NCBI RefSeq assembly: GCF_900103605.1 | Contig: NZ_FNHY01000006.1 | Coordinates: 186,001-250,000, forward strand | Length of the DNA stretch: 64,000 nucleotides | Source: Psychrobacillus sp. OK028 | GTDB taxonomy: Bacteria; Bacillota; Bacilli; Bacillales_A; Planococcaceae | Direction: 5' to 3' | In this document: positions 8,212 to 16,459 of the stretch, piece after piece | How positions within the stretch are numbered: the first letter of the stretch is position 1 | How the letters are laid out: every line of letters starts with the position of its first letter | The notes under the pieces: model-generated | The model's database searches: none | What the model was told of the DNA's origin: nothing | What the model saw: the letters and a program-made list of their open reading frames with translations, nothing else | Program-made: the position numbers and the translations under genes

Positions 8212-8250
8212 TGTAACGAAAATCAGTAGAATTATTTATTTATTTATTCT

Positions 8251-8283
8251 AAAAAAGTGCGCATAATTTATGCACACTTTTTT
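8251..8283 (-). terminator. terminator of glucokinase gene
   Basis: AAAAAAGTGCGCATAA pairs with TTATGCACACTTTTTT with one mismatch. It lies just after the glucokinase stop on the minus strand. Confidence 0.8.
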
Positions 8284-8286
8284 AGC

Positions 8287-9183
8287 TTATTTGGTTGAAT
8301 CTATTACAAGCATCGCTGCTCCTAGCATTCCTGCTTCATTGCCAAATTTTGCACGGGTCACTTGAACTGGCTTTAGCTTTAAAGGCTCTACTTTAGCAAG
8401 AAGCTCTTCCCACCAGTAATCTGCAGAGTCAGAAACCCCTCCACCAATAACAACACAGTCCATATCGAGCACTGCTTGAAGACTGGAGATAACTATCGCA
8501 AAGTCAGATAGGAAACGCTCACGAACTGCTATTGCACCAGTGTTTCCCTCTGCAGCTAAACGGAAAACATCATGGGGCTTCGCCAATTCATTAGTTTCTG
8601 CATTGATGACATTGCCCTCTTGAATTAGTCTTTTAATAGCTGTTCCAGAAACGTACTCTTCACTACAGCCAGGTCTGCCACATCCACATACTATACCGTT
8701 TGGATACAAGATTAAATGACCAACCTCGCCACCGCCACCATTTGTTCCATTCATCACTTTTCCATCAAGCACTATGCCCCCACCGAGTTTTGTTCCAACT
8801 GTTAAGCAAACGACTTGTTTGGAACCTGCTGCTGCACCAAGTCTAGCTTCTGCTAACGCAGCACAATTGGCATCGTTGTTTATCTCTACAGGAAGTCCGG
8901 TTGCTGCTTCAAGCAAAGCTTTGACTGGCGTCCCTTGCCACCCAGGCATTTCTGTTTCAAACGTAATGACACCCGTTGCCGCATCTACCATCCCTCGAGT
9001 TCCAATTCCTATTCCAGCAATGTCTGGGACTTCGTTCTTCATAGCAAGAACCTGCTCCTCTAAATATGGATATAAAGGTAATACAGTTGGTATAGTCTTA
9101 TCAACTAGAACTTCACCCTGTTCATTTACGACACCCAATCGGATTTTAGTTCCTCCAATGTCTACTCCTAGTATCTTCTTCAA
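8287..9183 (-). CDS. glcK: ROK-family glucokinase
   Basis: This 298-residue cytosolic kinase carries the ROK signature: ATP-binding GVDIGGTKIRLGVV at the N-terminus, the sugar-binding region with EINNDANCAALAE near 105, VGTKLGGGIVLDG, the catalytic/zinc region EVGHLILYPNG with CGCGRPGCSEEY near 165-180, and VVIGGGVSDS near the end. It phosphorylates glucose to glucose 6-phosphate. The TTG start overlaps the TGA stop of the upstream alpha-glucosidase by four bases (TTGA), indicating translational coupling. Together they release glucose from oligosaccharides and phosphorylate it. Confidence 0.9.
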   Translation of the reverse strand: MKKILGVDIGGTKIRLGVVNEQGEVLVDKTIPTVLPLYPYLEEQVLAMKNEVPDIAGIGIGTRGMVDAATGVITFETEMPGWQGTPVKALLEAATGLPVEINNDANCAALAEARLGAAAGSKQVVCLTVGTKLGGGIVLDGKVMNGTNGGGGEVGHLILYPNGIVCGCGRPGCSEEYVSGTAIKRLIQEGNVINAETNELAKPHDVFRLAAEGNTGAIAVRERFLSDFAIVISSLQAVLDMDCVVIGGGVSDSADYWWEELLAKVEPLKLKPVQVTRAKFGNEAGMLGAAMLVIDSTK

Positions 9184-10877
9184 TTCTCTATCCCCTTTTT
9201 AAATGCGACCACAAAGGCTTCATATGGACGAATTTCTACTGTATTCTCATTTGTATTTAGCGTATCATAGTTCGATATAATAATTTCTCGTGATTTTGAA
9301 GTCACATCACAGTCTTTCCATTCTAGCTGCTCTCTTTGATCGGAGAAATTTGTAACTACTAACCATTCTTCATCAGCCGACTGCCGTTTATAAACAAATA
9401 AGCTCGGATGATCAGCAAATAATAGTTGAAAGCTTCCATGGGTAATAATGTCATGCTGTTTTCTAAGCTGTATTAGCTTTTGATACGTATAAAAAATAGA
9501 AGTGGAATCATTTATTGATTGTTCGACATTTATCTCATCGGTATTTGGATTCATTCGAATCCACGGCGTACCTGTCGTAAAGCCACCCTCTGATGTCCAT
9601 TGCATAGGTGTTCTGGCATTATCTCGACCCTTTGCATAAATACCAGACATAATGTCTTCGTGAGAAATCCCCTGCTCCATTTTTTCCTTATACATATTCA
9701 ATGTTTCAATGTCTCGGTAATCCTCAAGCAATGGGAATACCACATTCGTCATGCCGAGCTCTTCTCCTTGGTATATATACGGGGTACCTTGAAGCATATG
9801 CAGACAGATTGCTAACATTTTCGCGGAAAGCTCTCGATATTCTCCATCATTACCAAAACGAGATACTACTCGCGGTTGATCATGGTTGTTCCAATATAAG
9901 CTGTTCCATCCTACTTTATGAAGTGCAAGCTGCCACTTTTCAAAATTTCTTTTTAAGTCGACTAGCTTTAACGGCTGTACATTCCATTTTCCACCTGGAC
10001 CACTATCCAAGTCCATATGCTCAAATGTAAATACCATATTTACTTCTTTGTTATACGGATTTGTGTATATTTGAGCATCGTCAGTAGTCGCGCCAGGCAT
10101 TTCACCGACTGTGACTACATCATATTTACTAAGTACTTTTTCGTTCATCTCCCGAAGATATTGGTGAATTTTCGGTCCATTAATAAAGTAAGGACTTCCA
10201 TCTCCATACAAATTATTCGGATGAATTGTACCATCAGGCAGGTCCAAAGCCTTCGATATAAAGTTGATAACATCCATACGGAAGCCACCAATCCCTTTTT
10301 CGAGCCAATACGTCATTAATTGGTACACGTCCCCTCTTAGTGGCTCATGCTCCCAGTTTAAATCTGGCTGCTTCTTGGAGAATAAATGTAAATAATATGA
10401 ATTAGTCAACTCGTCTTTTTCCCAAGCAGATCCGGAGAAAACGGAGCCCCAATTATTAGGAGGCTGTCCGTCTTTCCCATCTCTCCATATATAGTAATCA
10501 CGGTACTTAGAATTTTTAGAAGACCTAGATTCTACAAACCATTCATGCTCATCTGAACTATGATTGACGACTAAATCCATGACAATTCGAATGCCTCGAT
10601 TTTTAGCTTCTTCAATTAGCTGTTCCATATCTTCCATTGTGCCGAATTCATCCATAATTGTTCGGTAGTTTCGAATATCATAGCCGTTGTCATCATTAGG
10701 AGAATCATAGACAGGACTCAACCATATAACATCAATCCCTAACTTTTCTAGATAATCTAACTTAGAAATAATGCCTTGAATATCCCCAATACCATCTCCA
10801 TTCGAATCCATAAAGCTTCTAGGATATATCTGATACACAACACTTTTCTTCCACCAAGGTTCCATTTGTCGCTCCAT
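9180..10877 (-). CDS. malL: GH13 alpha-glucosidase (oligo-1,6-glucosidase type)
   Basis: A 565-residue family GH13 hydrolase. It opens with WWKKSVVYQIYPRSF, then DVIWLSPVYDSPNDDNGYDI, VMDLVVNHSSDEHEWF (conserved region I), GFRMDVINFISK with the nucleophile Asp (region II), TVGEMPG with the general acid Glu (region III) and YWNNHDQPRVVSRFG (region IV). There is no signal peptide, so it acts on oligosaccharides imported into the cytoplasm. The start is ATG 10877 with GGGCGGTGG upstream. A promoter with an overlapping palindromic operator lies at 10913-10950. Family certain; exact linkage preference (alpha-1,4 or 1,6) is not read from sequence. Confidence 0.93.
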   Translation of the reverse strand: MERQMEPWWKKSVVYQIYPRSFMDSNGDGIGDIQGIISKLDYLEKLGIDVIWLSPVYDSPNDDNGYDIRNYRTIMDEFGTMEDMEQLIEEAKNRGIRIVMDLVVNHSSDEHEWFVESRSSKNSKYRDYYIWRDGKDGQPPNNWGSVFSGSAWEKDELTNSYYLHLFSKKQPDLNWEHEPLRGDVYQLMTYWLEKGIGGFRMDVINFISKALDLPDGTIHPNNLYGDGSPYFINGPKIHQYLREMNEKVLSKYDVVTVGEMPGATTDDAQIYTNPYNKEVNMVFTFEHMDLDSGPGGKWNVQPLKLVDLKRNFEKWQLALHKVGWNSLYWNNHDQPRVVSRFGNDGEYRELSAKMLAICLHMLQGTPYIYQGEELGMTNVVFPLLEDYRDIETLNMYKEKMEQGISHEDIMSGIYAKGRDNARTPMQWTSEGGFTTGTPWIRMNPNTDEINVEQSINDSTSIFYTYQKLIQLRKQHDIITHGSFQLLFADHPSLFVYKRQSADEEWLVVTNFSDQREQLEWKDCDVTSKSREIIISNYDTLNTNENTVEIRPYEAFVVAFKKGIEN

Positions 10878-10912
10878 TTTTCCACCGCCCTAAAATGTAA
10901 CTTAATAGAGTT

Positions 10913-10941
10913 ATTTTAATCTTCCCGCAACAATTATGCAA
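10913..10941 (-). promoter_or_regulatory. SigA promoter of malL-glcK
   Basis: On the minus strand a -35 TTGCAT (10941-10936) is separated by 17 bases from a -10 TAAAAT (10918-10913). The palindromic operator at 10937-10950 covers the -35. Confidence 0.65.
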
Positions 10942-10950
10942 GCGCTTGCA
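10937..10950. promoter_or_regulatory. LacI/CcpA-family operator
   Basis: TGCAAGCGCTTGCA is a perfect 14-bp palindrome with the central CG of LacI-family sites; it fits cre except at position 3. It overlaps the malL -35, so binding would block the promoter. The regulator could be CcpA or a maltose-type LacI repressor; none is encoded in the window. Confidence 0.7.
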
Positions 10951-10986
10951 CGATTTGTTTTTACAGTAATATAATTAATTGCACGC

Positions 10987-11682
10987 CTACTCTAGTTCTG
11001 ATTTCTCTATGTAAACGGCAAACTCGATATGTGTATCTCCGCCCCAGGAAGAACTTCCGTTATCATTTACATCAGGATACGTAATATTATCTAAGCTATC
11101 ATATGTGTTCCAACCAAAATAATACGGTGGTACTGTTAGAGAATCCGTTAATGAATTGATGACTGTTATCCACTCTTTCGAAATTTTCATAGTTCCATAT
11201 GGATTCTCAGCCAGATTTATCTTTTGCTCTAGTTGCACACCTGGTTCATAGTGTTCTTCCTCACCACTAATTTGAAATCCTCTTTCATTTATTAAGTAGA
11301 GCTTCATATAATCCACCTGGTTTTGGGGTGGATAATGCCAAACAGTATGGAAGGTTGATGGGTCCTTGCTATTGATCTTCCAAACTTTTATTTCACCACT
11401 TGTCGAAACAAAAACCGCATTCCATTTACGCTTGTTCCACTCCCATAAACTTAATCCATATATTTTTTCGCCTGCAATAAAAGGAACAAATACATGACGG
11501 TCATCTAAAAAAATGGTATCTTGGATTTCGCCGTTAGAAACATATGAAAAATGATTAGTCATCTCTTTAAATAACTGTTCATCATTTGGAAAGGACGTGG
11601 GACCTGAAGTGTAATACCAGAAACATGCGGAAAGTAAGATAACTCCTATGAGCATAGAGATAATTAATTTAGTTTTTTTCAC
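10987..11682 (-). CDS. unknown lipoprotein
   Basis: A 231-residue protein with a signal sequence (MKKTKLIISMLIGVILLSAC) whose LLSAC lipobox puts the lipidated Cys at about residue 20. The mature part looks globular and rich in aromatic residues, with FVPFIAGEKIYGLSLWEW and WNAVFVSTSGEIKVWKI, and no membrane segment. I do not recognise the family. Its ATG overlaps the stop of the membrane-protein gene at 11679-12386 by four bases, so the two form an operon and probably work together at the cell surface. Confidence 0.7.
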   Translation of the reverse strand: MKKTKLIISMLIGVILLSACFWYYTSGPTSFPNDEQLFKEMTNHFSYVSNGEIQDTIFLDDRHVFVPFIAGEKIYGLSLWEWNKRKWNAVFVSTSGEIKVWKINSKDPSTFHTVWHYPPQNQVDYMKLYLINERGFQISGEEEHYEPGVQLEQKINLAENPYGTMKISKEWITVINSLTDSLTVPPYYFGWNTYDSLDNITYPDVNDNGSSSWGGDTHIEFAVYIEKSELE

Positions 11683-12386
11683 TTATTTCCCTCCTCAAAC
11701 AGAGATTGCTTCGTTTGAAAATAGAGCTGCTTCTCCTGTGAAGTTATCAATATTCCTTTTCCATTGTTCTCTAGAAAAATAGTAGCACGAATCCCGCTTC
11801 CCCATTTCGGAAAGGTATTTGCCAGTATATAAGGAAAACGTTCAGTTTTTTGGGTTTCCAAATATATCTCGTTGTACCAACTATCACTAAAATAATCTTT
11901 TTTCTCAGCACCTTGTAGAGAGGCTACTAATTTTTCCGTAACAAACGAGACTTCGTTTGCCGTTGGATGCGTATTAATAATATATGCATCCTCCACATTT
12001 GAAATATATATACTTGGGTCATTTCCGGGATAAAGTAAATTATTTATTGGTATTCCAACTAACAGGGATATTAATAAAATGAAATTAGCACCAAAACCTA
12101 ACCATGCGAAGGGTCGGTACTTTTGCCATTTCTCCTTATTCTTTCTTAGGAACAAATATAATAACCATACACCAAGGGGAAGGATAGGAATTTGTATTAC
12201 ACGACCAAAATACTCTAAATTAATAGAAAAAGTAAAAAGACCGATGAGGATAATTAAGACTACTTTCCATACGACAGGCTGTTTCAATTGAGTTTTATAT
12301 AGACGGAAAGCAATTATGCCAGTTATAATCCATCCTAAAAAAATCATTATCTGTTCAACAATTTCAACATTCCACCAAATAATCAT
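11679..12386 (-). CDS. unknown membrane protein, four N-terminal TM segments
   Basis: A 235-residue protein with four hydrophobic helices at about residues 12-28, 38-56, 64-82 and 92-112, followed by an approximately 120-residue soluble domain (PGNDPSIYISNVEDAYIINTH onward). The soluble part would be extracytoplasmic or cytoplasmic depending on topology. The GAGGG ribosome site lies only one base from ATG 12386, so the true start may differ by a few codons. Cotranscribed with the downstream lipoprotein gene. Family not recognised. Confidence 0.7.
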   Translation of the reverse strand: MIIWWNVEIVEQIMIFLGWIITGIIAFRLYKTQLKQPVVWKVVLIILIGLFTFSINLEYFGRVIQIPILPLGVWLLYLFLRKNKEKWQKYRPFAWLGFGANFILLISLLVGIPINNLLYPGNDPSIYISNVEDAYIINTHPTANEVSFVTEKLVASLQGAEKKDYFSDSWYNEIYLETQKTERFPYILANTFPKWGSGIRATIFLENNGKGILITSQEKQLYFQTKQSLFEEGNK

Positions 12387-12552
12387 TCCCTCTTTTCGTC
12401 TATTGTATATCCTTTAATTCTCCATAACTTCCAATTTCCCCTTCTAAAAGTTATCACGCCAATAATGGAATCAAGAAATTCTTACACCGATTGGTTACGA
12501 AATGAGATATCTATTAATCCTTCTTTTTGTACTAGCAAAAAATAATCATGCA

Positions 12553-12894
12553 CTATCCAAGTTCTATGAAATACATTAGAATCATTTCTATTAAAACAAT
12601 AGAACCAAATACAATAGCTAGGGTACCTTTACTTGACGCAAATAGCGCAGTAGTAGCAAGTCCAAATACAATCAGTTGAAGGATTATTCTAATAGGAATA
12701 GTCACTGGGAAATTGGCTTTTGGAGCTATAAATGCGCCCCAAAATATTGCCACTAGTAGTGGGGTACCTATTCCCATAACGATATTGATGAACCCTCCTT
12801 TGTTCATATGGAAGCCCCAGTACGAAAAAGCACCAAGCGCACATAATTCCAGCATAAAAAACAAACCGAACACTATATATTGGAATACTAGCAT
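12553..12894 (-). CDS. yrdB: YrdB-family (DUF2568) membrane protein
   Basis: A 113-residue protein with four hydrophobic segments and the YrdB/DUF2568 hallmark FWGAFIAPKA near residue 50. Function of the family is unknown. ATG 12894 follows the stop of the MBL-fold gene by one base, with GGGGG eight bases upstream, so it is the last gene of a tetR-MBL-yrdB operon. Confidence 0.75.
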   Translation of the reverse strand: MLVFQYIVFGLFFMLELCALGAFSYWGFHMNKGGFINIVMGIGTPLLVAIFWGAFIAPKANFPVTIPIRIILQLIVFGLATTALFASSKGTLAIVFGSIVLIEMILMYFIELG

Positions 12895-12895
12895 T

Positions 12896-13579
12896 CTATT
12901 TTCCCCCTAAAATTTTTTCCTTTCTTTGTTCGTATTCCTCTAGCTGATCAAAAGGGTGGTACACTGTATTTCCGTGACATACTTCTAGCTGTTTTGGTTT
13001 TAAGTGTTTTATAATACTTGCACTTGCTAAGGCTTGCTTCATATCTGCTGTGAACACAGCCATAGGAGGTTTGAGTTTTCCTTTTTTAGAGGTGAATAAA
13101 TCTCCAGCTAATAAAACTTGATCTTGCTCATGATAATAGACGACATGACCTGGAGAATGCCCTGGTGTGAAATAAGGGGTAAGTCCCCCGATTTTCATTA
13201 ATGTATTAGAATCGTCTTCTAATAAGGGCTTTGTTAAAGTTTTCGGAAGATTATTCTCCAACTTTTTTCGTTTTGGATATATAATTTCTCCTTCCATGTA
13301 AGGGATTTCGATGGAATGAGCGTATACTGGGACTTCATATTTTTTTAAAATTCCTTTTATCGCTCCTACATGATCGGAATGTCCATGCGTTAAAAGAATT
13401 CTCTGTAACGATAAGCCATTATGTTGTTCTATAAATTTGATGATTCCTTTAGTCATCATTGGCATTCCCGCATCTACTAATGTGATTCCTTCCTCATCCG
13501 CTACAACCCACACATTAATAGGAACAATCATCCATGTTTTCAAGCTCCAAATATGTTCAGAAATCCTTTTTACCTGCAT
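12896..13579 (-). CDS. MBL-fold metallo-hydrolase
   Basis: A 227-residue metallo-beta-lactamase-fold enzyme with the metal ligands HGHSDHVGA near residue 62, PGHSPGHVVYYH near 135 and LLAGDLF near 152, and a closing CHGN near 205. Members hydrolyse diverse esters, thioesters or lactones; the substrate here is unknown. The start is ATG 13579, eight bases after AAGGGG; a GTG two codons earlier lies too close to that site. It follows the tetR gene by 12 bases and is likely under its control, so it may process the ligand sensed by the repressor. Confidence 0.88.
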   Translation of the reverse strand: MQVKRISEHIWSLKTWMIVPINVWVVADEEGITLVDAGMPMMTKGIIKFIEQHNGLSLQRILLTHGHSDHVGAIKGILKKYEVPVYAHSIEIPYMEGEIIYPKRKKLENNLPKTLTKPLLEDDSNTLMKIGGLTPYFTPGHSPGHVVYYHEQDQVLLAGDLFTSKKGKLKPPMAVFTADMKQALASASIIKHLKPKQLEVCHGNTVYHPFDQLEEYEQRKEKILGGK

Positions 13580-13591
13580 CCCCACTACCCC

Positions 13592-14209
13592 TTACTTTAA
13601 TTTTTCTTGAAAGCCTAAAAGTAAAATATCTATTGCTAGGTTAAATGTTGGTTTCAATCTCTCCATTAATACTTCTAGCGGTTCATGCTGATAGGAATAT
13701 GTACTTAACACCCCATTCAGTTGGTAATAAAAAATACGAGAAAACGCTAATAACTGTTCATCATCTGAAATGGAGAGGTTTTCCTCGATAACAGATTTCA
13801 ACAGTTCAAAAATCTCAATTCGAAGTTGGTTGATATGTAACTCAGGCTTTTCATCCACTCTCGAGGACTTAGCATTGAAAAAAACATCATACATGCTTCG
13901 ATTTTTTAAACAAAAGGAAATATACTCTAAACTAAGTTCTTTTAGCTTGATGTCTGCTGATAAGGAATCCACCTTTGAAATAACCTTCAATTTGTGATGC
14001 AATTCTTGCAATGACGGCACAGACAGCTCGTGCAGCAATGTCTCCTTATCTTTAAAATATAGATAAATGGTCGTATGTGAGCAGCCCGCATCCTTTGCAA
14101 TTTCTCTTATCGTAACTGCATCATATCCTTTTTTAGCAAATAGTTTTGCAGCAGATTCCAATATCAACTTTTTCGTTTCTTCTGAACGTTGCTCCATCTT
14201 ACTTTTCAA
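13592..14209 (-). CDS. TetR/AcrR-family repressor
   Basis: A 205-residue regulator. The N-terminal TetR DNA-binding domain is seen in AAKLFAKKGYDAVTIREIA followed by AGCSHTTIYLYFKDKETLL (residues about 20-63); the C-terminal part is a helical ligand-binding domain. The TTG start at 14209 follows GAGGGG by eight bases. It heads the operon tetR-MBL-yrdB and is divergent from the FUSC transporter at 14436. Its own promoter overlaps a 39-bp palindrome (14231-14269), so autorepression is strongly suggested. The ligand is unknown; an aromatic or membrane-active compound is inferred from the FUSC neighbour. Confidence 0.9.
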   Translation of the reverse strand: MKSKMEQRSEETKKLILESAAKLFAKKGYDAVTIREIAKDAGCSHTTIYLYFKDKETLLHELSVPSLQELHHKLKVISKVDSLSADIKLKELSLEYISFCLKNRSMYDVFFNAKSSRVDEKPELHINQLRIEIFELLKSVIEENLSISDDEQLLAFSRIFYYQLNGVLSTYSYQHEPLEVLMERLKPTFNLAIDILLLGFQEKLK

Positions 14210-14230
14210 ATGTAAAACCCCTCTTTCGCC

Positions 14231-14269
14231 AAACTAACCATTGGTTATATTATAACCAATGGTTAGTTT
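14231..14269. promoter_or_regulatory. 39-bp palindromic TetR operator
   Basis: AAACTAACCATTGGTTATA and its exact inverse complement flank one T. Each half is itself the palindrome TAACCAWTGGTTA, so two dimers could bind side by side. It covers the -10 and most of the spacer of the tetR promoter. Confidence 0.85.
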
Positions 14270-14277
14270 AATGTCAA
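14249..14277 (-). promoter_or_regulatory. consensus SigA promoter of tetR operon
   Basis: On the minus strand TTGACA (14277-14272), a 17-base spacer and TATAAT (14254-14249) form a perfect consensus promoter. It is embedded in the palindromic operator, so occupancy by the repressor would shut it. Confidence 0.85.
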
Positions 14278-14435
14278 AAAAGTGTTTACTTCATTAAAAT
14301 ACGCACACATAAATTATTCACTTTGTACATTTCATCTACTACAACCAGCAAGTGCCAATAATTTCAACTTTCATCATATCAGCAGTATAATTAGTTTTCA
14401 TAATCCTTCAGCAACTGTGAAAAGGCGGAATCCAT

Positions 14436-16364
14436 TTGAAAAATAAACCTACTGAGTCAGTTATGGCTACCCTACTCTTAACTATTAAACAAGCGTTTAT
14501 CGTCAATAAAAACCCTCTTCCATGGCTAAAAGCTTTTACTGCAGGAGTTTGTGCAGGTCTACCTGTCCTCATCGGATTCTTATTGGGAAACTTGGAATAC
14601 GGTCTGATAGCAGGAATCGGCGGCTTGACCTATCTATATGTTTTTAATATCCCTTATGCTTTTAGAGCAAAAAAATTATTGTTTGCATTAGTAGGACTAT
14701 CATTTGCTATGGGTCTAGGAACGTTACTTGCACCCTATGCCTTCTTATCTGCAATAGCAGTAGCTATTATTGGTGCCCTTGTCACTTTTTTGTTTGGAGC
14801 ACTAAGAATAACTGGACCAGCTGCTATTTTCATTGTACTAACCTTTCTAATGGGTACTGGTATGCCAATTGACCCTGTACTAGCCCCTATTCGAGCGGGA
14901 CTTGTGTTCTTAGGTGGAGCATTTTCATGGATTATGGGGATGATTGGTTGGTTAAATAATCCTCATGGTCCCGAAAAGATGGCCGTGAAAAAAGTATATC
15001 TTGAACTAGCTAGCTTCCTAGAACTAGTTGGAACAGACGAATTAAATGAGTCCAAACAAAAAATTATTTCCTCATTAAAATTGGCAGGGAATATAATGCA
15101 GTCTGGCTATATTCCGTGGCGGGTAACAGAATCCTATAAACGACTTAATTTACTAAATGAACAGGCAAATAATATCTTTCTACATATCATTGAAAAGATG
15201 GAATCGAGAGATCAGCTATTACCTATAGAACTAAGTGAATCAATCAGGTCCATTGCACAGTCAATTGATAACTCTAAATCTAAAATAAAAATTCCACAGG
15301 GTGACGGTGACAGTGCTAATGATTTAACTATTTTTCATGATTTAGTTAAAGATACTGCAATTATTGCAAGCGAGCCAATATCCGTTATTCAAAGAAAAAT
15401 AGTTATTTCTAAACCGTCACTACGTGTTGTGATAGGCGGTGCTTTTGATAAAAATTCAATCGTATTTTTAAATGCTTTTCGATATGGATTTGTGTTGTTT
15501 ATAGCAGCTATTATCTCACAATCATTTGATTTTGAACGTTCCTATTGGGTTACGCTATCATGCGCAGCAGTGCTATCAGGGGCAACTATTATGGCAACCT
15601 TCCACCGTGCAATTCAACGATCTTTAGGGACCATTATTGGGATTTTGACCGCGACATCGATTCTATACTTTCAACCCGAAGGTTATATTATTGCAATTGC
15701 TATTTTCTTCCTCACTTTTCTAACAGAGCTTGCCATCGTATTAAATTATGGAATTGCTGCTTTATTCATCACACCTAATGCTCTTCTGCTTGCTGAGAGT
15801 ACTACGAAAATTCATGATATTTCCTATTTTGCTTCTGCTCGCGTAATAGATGTCCTAATAGGGAGTGCCATTGGACTTATAGGTGCTTTTTTAATGAATC
15901 GAAAGAGTGCGGCTAGTTTACTTGCTCATACGATGGCCAAAACAATTCGCAGTGAACAGCAATTTCTATTTACTCTGTTCTCACAGGAACCAGCATTAGT
16001 TAAACCTGATTATTCAAAAGAACTTATTAAAATGCAAACAAACTTATCTAATTTACAAATTGTATATTCTACAGCATTAGGGGAAATCCCACGAGACAAT
16101 ACAAAGTTAGATTTGCTATTTCCTGCAATTCATTCCATCGAACACCTTGGATATTTACTAAATTCAGCTGCTAAATACAAAAATCGCCCTGTACTAGCGG
16201 ATAGCGATTTATCTAAAATACTTCTAGTGTTTGAAACGCTAGCGAAATCAGCAGAGCAAGAGCGAATATTATCCAAAAAAGAGATGCCTAATATCATTGG
16301 ATTTTCTAAAATACAAGCGGAGGTGCATCATCTCCAGGAAGCACTTCACAAAAGTGGAAAATAA
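14436..16364 (+). CDS. FUSC-family membrane transporter
   Basis: A 642-residue integral membrane protein with two blocks of hydrophobic helices (about residues 28-175 and 350-490), each followed by a helical cytosolic region: the FUSC/aromatic-acid-exporter layout (YccS, AaeB, YqjA-like). The second block contains RYGFVLFIAAIISQSFDFERSYWVTLSCAAV, a typical FUSC stretch. The start is TTG 14436 with AAAGGCGG seven bases upstream. It is divergent from tetR, so the repressor may control export of its ligand. Substrate unknown. Confidence 0.85.
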   Translation: MKNKPTESVMATLLLTIKQAFIVNKNPLPWLKAFTAGVCAGLPVLIGFLLGNLEYGLIAGIGGLTYLYVFNIPYAFRAKKLLFALVGLSFAMGLGTLLAPYAFLSAIAVAIIGALVTFLFGALRITGPAAIFIVLTFLMGTGMPIDPVLAPIRAGLVFLGGAFSWIMGMIGWLNNPHGPEKMAVKKVYLELASFLELVGTDELNESKQKIISSLKLAGNIMQSGYIPWRVTESYKRLNLLNEQANNIFLHIIEKMESRDQLLPIELSESIRSIAQSIDNSKSKIKIPQGDGDSANDLTIFHDLVKDTAIIASEPISVIQRKIVISKPSLRVVIGGAFDKNSIVFLNAFRYGFVLFIAAIISQSFDFERSYWVTLSCAAVLSGATIMATFHRAIQRSLGTIIGILTATSILYFQPEGYIIAIAIFFLTFLTELAIVLNYGIAALFITPNALLLAESTTKIHDISYFASARVIDVLIGSAIGLIGAFLMNRKSAASLLAHTMAKTIRSEQQFLFTLFSQEPALVKPDYSKELIKMQTNLSNLQIVYSTALGEIPRDNTKLDLLFPAIHSIEHLGYLLNSAAKYKNRPVLADSDLSKILLVFETLAKSAEQERILSKKEMPNIIGFSKIQAEVHHLQEALHKSGK

Positions 16365-16392
16365 TAAACAGTTTCCTCACTTATCATCAAAA

Positions 16393-16435
16393 CACCTCCA
16401 ACCATTGAAAAATAGTTGGAGGTGCTATTATTTTA
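16393..16435. terminator. bidirectional terminator between FUSC and spo0M
   Basis: CACCTCCAAC (16393-16402) pairs with GTTGGAGGTG (16415-16424), with T-rich flanks on both strands. The two genes converge here. Confidence 0.8.
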
Positions 16436-16459
16436 TATGCGCCTAGAAAGAATTATGTG

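Larger units (their letters stand above)
7569..8250. other. gene-poor stretch with palindromes
   Basis: No intact gene is seen. A plus-strand frame ending in a TAA near 7689 codes a hydrophilic protein-like tail (HYKKIREKDAKS) that may be a remnant. The stretch holds the 17-bp palindrome at 7765-7802 and the large GC-rich hairpin at 8114-8211, listed separately. Confidence 0.4.

Noticed and set aside
9701-10319. Long plus-strand frames inside malL
   Set aside because: Antisense shadows of a clear GH13 gene, without ribosome sites.
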